A stretch of 64,000 bases of DNA from Bog-473 sp963728845 (GTDB taxonomy: Bacteria > Actinomycetota > Acidimicrobiia > Acidimicrobiales > RAAP-2): positions 1 through 64,000 of the forward strand of contig CAVSLS010000017.1 of NCBI GenBank assembly GCA_963728845.1, read 5' to 3'. Below are positions 60,058-64,000 of the stretch, piece by piece. The position numbers were made by a program, and so were the translations under genes. How positions within the stretch are numbered: position 1 is the first letter of the stretch; each line of letters opens with the position of its first letter. The notes beneath the pieces were generated by a model. The model did no database searches. It saw only the letters and a program-made list of their open reading frames with translations, and was not told the DNA's origin.

Positions 60058-60377
60058 GGCAGCACCACCGAGACGGTCGCGCCGTCGACCCTGACGGCAT
60101 AGACGCGGACCGGTTGGGTCGCCGGCAACGAGCAGGGCTCGCCCGTCAGGAGATCGAAGATGCTGCCGTGGCGCGGGCACTCAATTTGGCACTCTTCGGC
60201 CCACACCTCTCCCTCCGCCAAGGAGAAGTCCTCGTGGCTGCACTCGTCATCAACGGCATGGAACGTGCCGTCGCCGCAGCGCACCAGCGCGATCCGACGG
60301 CCGTTCACGTCGAAGCGCCGGGCCTGGCCCGCTTGGAGCTCGTCAGTCGTGCAGAGCGCCACCACGGTCTCAGACAC
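60054..60377 (-). CDS. Rieske-type [2Fe-2S] ferredoxin within the suf cluster
   Basis: A 107-residue single Rieske domain: Cys46-x-His48 (DECSHEDFSL) and Cys67-x2-His70 (CPRHGSIFD). It matches small non-heme dioxygenase ferredoxin subunits, which carry electrons. It lies between sufD and sufC with 8-base and 4-base overlaps, so it is surely part of that transcript; similar placement occurs in other actinobacterial and Gram-positive SUF operons. A cluster-assembly electron donor is possible but untested. GTG start. Confidence 0.9.
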   Translation of the reverse strand: MSETVVALCTTDELQAGQARRFDVNGRRIALVRCGDGTFHAVDDECSHEDFSLAEGEVWAEECQIECPRHGSIFDLLTGEPCSLPATQPVRVYAVRVDGATVSVVLP

Positions 60378-61683
60378 CGGCCGCCACCCGCGGGCGACCG
60401 AGTGCCGTGTCGAGACGGCCGTGAACCTCGCGCTCGAGGAGCCGGGTCACCTCGGGCACCGGACCCCGGTCGATGATGGCGTCGAAGAAGCCGCGCACGA
60501 TGAGGCCCTCTGCCACCTCCGGGGCGACGCCGCGCGACTCGATGTAGTAACGCTGGTCCTCGTCGATCGGTCCCACCGTCGACGCGTGCGAGCACTTCAC
60601 GTCGTTCTCGAGGATGTCGAGGTTGGGTACCGAGTCGGCATGCGCCCCCTCGTCGAGCACGAGGTTGTGGTTGGTCTGGCGGGCGTCGCTACGGACCGCG
60701 CCCCGGTGGACCCGGATCAGCCCGCTGTAGACCGAGCGCGACCGGCCGGCCACTGCACCTTGGCACAACAGCTCACTGGTCGTCCGCGGCGACTCGTGGT
60801 CCTGCAGGGTCCGGACGTCGTGCACCTGGGCCCCGTCGCCGAGATAGGCCGAGAGGACTTCGCAGGAGGCGTCCCGTCCGTCCAGCGCGACGTCGGCGCG
60901 CACCCGGCCGTAGGAAGCACCGAGGCCGACGGTGAAGGTGCGCAGGGAGGACCCGCTCGCCCCGCGCGCCGCCAGCCGCGCGATCGACCAGGCGGCACCG
61001 CCGAGGATCTGGAGCGACACGTACGACAGGGACGCGCCCCCGGCCGCCGCCAGCTCCGTGACCGGCACCACGAGCGAGCGTGCCGCACCCTCGGCGCCGG
61101 CAAAGACCTCGACGACGGACACGCTGGCCCCCTCACCGGCACGCACGACCGTGCGGGGAAAGGCGGCGGCCCCCGGCCCGCACCAGTGGACGACGAGGAG
61201 CGGCCGCTCGACCGTCACACCCGCCGGCACGTCGACGAACACCGGATCGGGAGTGAACGCATCGTTGAGCAGCACCAGCGCGTCACCGCCGTGCTGCACC
61301 GACCCCAGGAGGTGACGCGACGCCGGCACGTCGCCGGCACCCCCGAATGCGAACTCCGGCGCATGTCCGTGCGCAATGGCGACGGTGCCGGGCCGTCCGT
61401 CGGACACGAGCACGCTCCCGGCCGTCGAGCCCAGCTCGTCCCCGAGCACAGCCAGCAGGTTCTCGCCCGGTGAACCCGCTGCCGGCCCCGGCGCGTTCGA
61501 AGGGCCGGGCGCGAACTCCTCCAGAGCGAGATCGTCGATCGGCGTGTAGCGCCAGACCTCCTCGCCCTCGGACGGGAACGGGGTCGAGGCGAAGGCCTCG
61601 TAGCGGGCGGCCCGCCGCTCGCGGAGCCAGTGCGGTCCCGCCAGGACCGCGGACGCCTCTGCGCTGAAGGTATGCACGGTCAA
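60370..61683 (-). CDS. sufD: SufD Fe-S assembly scaffold component
   Basis: A 437-residue beta-helix protein. After a variable first half, SARQTNHNLVLDEGAHADSVP-type sequence, LDILENDVKCSHASTVGPID and RYYIESRGVAPEVAEGLIVRGFF are the SufB/SufD family core; the C-terminal His and helical part fit SufD. It forms the SufBC2D complex. It overlaps the Rieske gene by 8 bases. The ATG at 61683 faces the divergent enoyl-CoA hydratase-like gene 80 bases away. The gene is intact. Confidence 0.9.
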   Translation of the reverse strand: MTVHTFSAEASAVLAGPHWLRERRAARYEAFASTPFPSEGEEVWRYTPIDDLALEEFAPGPSNAPGPAAGSPGENLLAVLGDELGSTAGSVLVSDGRPGTVAIAHGHAPEFAFGGAGDVPASRHLLGSVQHGGDALVLLNDAFTPDPVFVDVPAGVTVERPLLVVHWCGPGAAAFPRTVVRAGEGASVSVVEVFAGAEGAARSLVVPVTELAAAGGASLSYVSLQILGGAAWSIARLAARGASGSSLRTFTVGLGASYGRVRADVALDGRDASCEVLSAYLGDGAQVHDVRTLQDHESPRTTSELLCQGAVAGRSRSVYSGLIRVHRGAVRSDARQTNHNLVLDEGAHADSVPNLDILENDVKCSHASTVGPIDEDQRYYIESRGVAPEVAEGLIVRGFFDAIIDRGPVPEVTRLLEREVHGRLDTALGRPRVAAGV

Positions 61684-61763
61684 ATCCTCTTTCGGGTGCG
61701 AAGGCGCCCATGCACTCTAGTGGTCTCTGCCGGCGTCCCCACCAGGCGATTAGCCTGCGGGTC

Positions 61764-62627
61764 ATGGGTGAGATGGCAGGGTTTGCATCGCCGGTCTTGA
61801 GCATCGAGCATGACGAGGGCGTGGCCACCGTGTGGCTGGACCGGGCCGAGGCGCGCAATGCCATGGGCCTGGACCTGTGGCGGGACCTGCCGCGTGCCAT
61901 GGCCGCGGTGGGCGCCGACCTCGCCGTGCGGGCCGTTGTCATCGCCGCCAAGGGTCCGCACTTCTCCGTCGGGCTCGACCTCAAGGCGATGGGCAACATG
62001 CTGGCGAACGGGGGCAACGACGAGGGGGCGGGCACGGGAACACCGGCCGCCTCCATGGCGGCCCGGGGGCGCGCCGCACGCACCGAGGTGCTCCGGTTGC
62101 AGGACGCCATCACCGCCGTCGCCCGGTGCCCCAAGCCTGTCATCGCCGCCGTCCACGGTTACTGCATCGGCGGCGGCGTGGACCTCATCGCGGCCTGCGA
62201 CATCCGGCTGGCCTCGGCCGACGCCGTCTTCTCCGTCCGGGAGGCCAAGATGGCGATCGTTGCCGACCTCGGCAGCCTGCAGCGCCTTCCGGCCATCGTC
62301 GGACCGGGGCACCTGGCCGAGCTGGCCTACACGGGCAAGGACATCACCGCCGAGCGGGCCAAGGAGATCGGCCTCGTCAACGACGTCGCCGCAGACGCCG
62401 ACGGCGTGGTCAAGTCGGCGCACGCCATGGCGGCGGAGATCGCGTCCAACTCCCCGCTCGCGGTGCAAGGCACCAAGGCGGTCCTGGCCGCCAACGAAGG
62501 GAGGACGGTGGCCGAGGGCCTCGACTACGTCGCCACGTGGAACGCGGGCATGCTGGCCTCCGACGACCTGACCGAGGCGGTCACGGCGTTCATGGAGAAG
62601 CGCACGCCGAAGTTCACCGGGCGCTGA
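61764..62627 (+). CDS. Enoyl-CoA hydratase/dienoyl-CoA isomerase family protein
   Basis: A 287-residue crotonase. HFSVGLDLKAMGNM gives the first oxyanion-hole element, GYCIGGGVDLIAACDIRLAS the second. SVREAKMAIVADLGSLQRLPAIVG has a Glu and an Asp in the places used by delta3,5-delta2,4-dienoyl-CoA isomerase (ECH1 type), so that activity is more likely than simple hydration. It is read rightward inside a leftward suf block, with no obvious partner; the reason for this placement is unclear. Confidence 0.87.
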   Translation: MGEMAGFASPVLSIEHDEGVATVWLDRAEARNAMGLDLWRDLPRAMAAVGADLAVRAVVIAAKGPHFSVGLDLKAMGNMLANGGNDEGAGTGTPAASMAARGRAARTEVLRLQDAITAVARCPKPVIAAVHGYCIGGGVDLIAACDIRLASADAVFSVREAKMAIVADLGSLQRLPAIVGPGHLAELAYTGKDITAERAKEIGLVNDVAADADGVVKSAHAMAAEIASNSPLAVQGTKAVLAANEGRTVAEGLDYVATWNAGMLASDDLTEAVTAFMEKRTPKFTGR

Positions 62628-62669
62628 GGACGGGCACGGACAAGCCGCACGGACCCGACTGCTCGGACG

Positions 62670-63014
62670 TCAGCGCTGCCGGCGCCACCAGCGGCCGGCC
62701 GAACGGTCCCGCCGGGCGTCCTCGGCACGTACCTCCTCGAGCACGTCCGGGGCGACCTCGTTGACGATGTCCTCGGCGGACCCCAGGATCTCCGCGACGT
62801 CCGGCCCTCCCGCTCCTGGCTCGTCCTCGAGGGCGGGCTCCACCAGGCTGCCGTGGACCCACCCCACGTCGGCCATGCGGCGATGGTACGAGGGGCAATT
62901 GTCCGGGCAGCGCCACGGTGCCTCGGGCGCGAGGTCGAGGACGCAGAAACGAGCCGCCTCGCCCGAGGCGTAGGTCCGGCTCTGGAAGTGGATGCATTCC
63001 TCGCGCATCGGCAC
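62670..63014 (-). CDS. Four-cysteine small protein between sufB and sufD arms, unknown function
   Basis: A 114-residue protein whose first 45 residues hold Cys7, Cys23, Cys35 and Cys39 (REECIHFQSR, RFCVLDLAPEAPWRCPDNCPSYHRR is the region), followed by an acidic helix-rich tail ending in WWRRQR. The spacing could bind zinc or an Fe-S cluster. It is 40 bases after the sufB stop on the same strand, so it is likely part of that transcript. I do not recognise the family. GTG start at 63014. Confidence 0.65.
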   Translation of the reverse strand: MPMREECIHFQSRTYASGEAARFCVLDLAPEAPWRCPDNCPSYHRRMADVGWVHGSLVEPALEDEPGAGGPDVAEILGSAEDIVNEVAPDVLEEVRAEDARRDRSAGRWWRRQR

Positions 63015-63053
63015 GGCTCTATGGTGCCACGCTGCCGGCGACGTCGTGCCCGG

Positions 63054-64000
63054 TCAGCCGACTGCACCTTCCATCTGGAGCTCAATGAGGCGGCTCCACT
63101 CCACCGCGTACTCCATGGGCAGCGTCCGGGTCACGGGCTCAATGAACCCGTTCACGATCATGCCCATGGCCTGCTGCTCCGACAGGCCCCGGCTCATCAG
63201 GTAGAAGAGCTGGTCGTCGCCGACCTTCGAGACGGTGGCCTCGTGACCGATCCGGGCGTCTCGTTCCCCCACCTCCATGTAGGGCTTCGTCTCGGAGATC
63301 GACTCGTCGTCGAGGAGGAGCGCGTCGCAACGCACGAAGGACTTGGACCCGCGCGCATTGGGGTCGACATGCACCTTGCCCCGGTAGGTCGTGATGCCAC
63401 CATCCTTGGAGATCGACTTGGACACGATCGTCGACGACGTCTCCGGGGCGATGTGAAACATCTTGGCACCGGCGTCCTGATGCTGGCCCGCCCCGGCGTA
63501 CGCGACTGACAGAACTTCGCCGCTGGCCTTCGGCCCCATCAGGTACACCGAGGGGTACTTCATGGTCAGGCGCGACCCGATGTTGCCGTCGATCCACTCG
63601 ACGTGTGCCTCGGCTTCGGCGCGCGCCCGCTTGGTCACCAGGTTGTAGACGTTGGTCGACCAGTTCTGAATGGTCGTGTAGGTGATACGCGACCCCTGGA
63701 GTGCGACGAGCTCGACGACGGCCGAGTGCAGGGAGTCGGTGGAGTACACCGGGGCGGAGCAGCCCTCGATGTAGTGCACCTGCGACCCTTCGTCCGCGAT
63801 GATCAGGGTCCGCTCGAACTGACCCATGTTCTCCGCGTTGATGCGGAAGTAGGCCTGCAACGGCATCTCCACCTTCACGCCCGGCGGGACGTAGATGAAC
63901 GAGCCCCCGGACCATACGGCCGAGTTGAGGGCGGCGAACTTGTTGTCGTTGGGTGGGATGATCTTTCCGAACCACTTGCGCACGACGTCGGGATACTCGC
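63054..64000 (-). CDS. sufB: SufB Fe-S scaffold protein, truncated by the window edge
   Basis: The last about 315 residues of SufB. RKWFGKIIPPNDNKFAALNS, SGGSFIYVPPGVKVEMPLQAYFRIN, the EGCSAPVYSTDSLHSAVVELV region with the conserved Cys, and KSISKDGGITTYRGKVHV, SFVRCDALLLDD, IGHEATVSKVGDDQLFYLMSRGL are all standard. SufB builds the nascent cluster with SufC and SufD. Its start lies beyond 64000. The part seen has no frame break. Confidence 0.93.
   Translation of the reverse strand, partial: EYPDVVRKWFGKIIPPNDNKFAALNSAVWSGGSFIYVPPGVKVEMPLQAYFRINAENMGQFERTLIIADEGSQVHYIEGCSAPVYSTDSLHSAVVELVALQGSRITYTTIQNWSTNVYNLVTKRARAEAEAHVEWIDGNIGSRLTMKYPSVYLMGPKASGEVLSVAYAGAGQHQDAGAKMFHIAPETSSTIVSKSISKDGGITTYRGKVHVDPNARGSKSFVRCDALLLDDESISETKPYMEVGERDARIGHEATVSKVGDDQLFYLMSRGLSEQQAMGMIVNGFIEPVTRTLPMEYAVEWSRLIELQMEGAVG

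Overview
The window is a very GC-rich bacterial chromosome segment with dense gene packing, many GTG starts and GTGA/ATGA stop-start overlaps. It looks actinobacterial: a mycothiol-dependent maleylpyruvate-isomerase-type protein, homodimeric AceE, a SufBCDSU iron-sulfur system with SufU, an LCP cell-wall enzyme, and secreted proteins with 'GYWLVASDGG' propeller repeats. Acidimicrobiia is my best guess, by inference only. No mobile element, CRISPR array, rRNA or tRNA was recognised.

Layout: 0.1-8 kb holds a TetR/amine-oxidase divergon, a dienelactone-hydrolase-like gene, a thiolase-like gene and cydDC. 8-13.5 kb holds a second TetR gene and a six-gene leftward operon (aminotransferase, PhzF, Nudix, zinc-ribbon coiled coil, histidine phosphatase, DUF2889). 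13.5-22 kb holds an endonuclease/exonuclease/phosphatase-family protein, SulP, a sphingosine-phosphate-lyase-like PLP enzyme, the mycothiol-type protein, an Lrp regulator coupled to a propeller lipoprotein, a methyltransferase, a secreted protein and a TANGO2/NRDE protein. 22-30 kb holds ettA and a giant secreted protein: an S53 peptidase carrying a beta-propeller insertion, about eight MBG-like repeats, and a second propeller. 30-39 kb holds an HpnA-like epimerase and class III aminotransferase pair (possible hopanoid side-chain genes), a sulfatase, an antiporter, a DUF1214 protein, a sulfotransferase and an SDR. 39-41 kb holds a double-propeller secreted protein. 41-49.5 kb is the 2-oxoacid dehydrogenase and lipoate block: lipB-lipA fused, E2, E3, rnhA, aceE. 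49.5-54.6 kb holds a tandem duplication with stem-loops, an Rrf2 regulator, a DNA glycosylase-like gene, thiE, an alpha/beta hydrolase and an acyl-CoA dehydrogenase. 54.6-64 kb is the Fe-S assembly region: an MBL hydrolase, sufC-sufS-sufU rightward, an LCP gene, and leftward sufB, a four-Cys protein, sufD, a Rieske ferredoxin and a second sufC, with an enoyl-CoA hydratase/isomerase embedded.

A striking feature is that about twenty conserved genes, including aceE, sufS, ettA, lipB and thiE, are broken by single-nucleotide frameshifts. Outside the giant repeat gene almost all of them look like one extra base. I treat these as probable sequence errors and annotate each gene across its break, but the directional bias deserves checking.

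Functionally the lipoate block and the Fe-S region belong together: LipA needs Fe-S clusters, and the E2 protein needs lipoate. The secreted propeller proteins, the LCP enzyme and the sulfatase/sulfotransferase genes suggest a cell with an elaborate, chemically modified surface.
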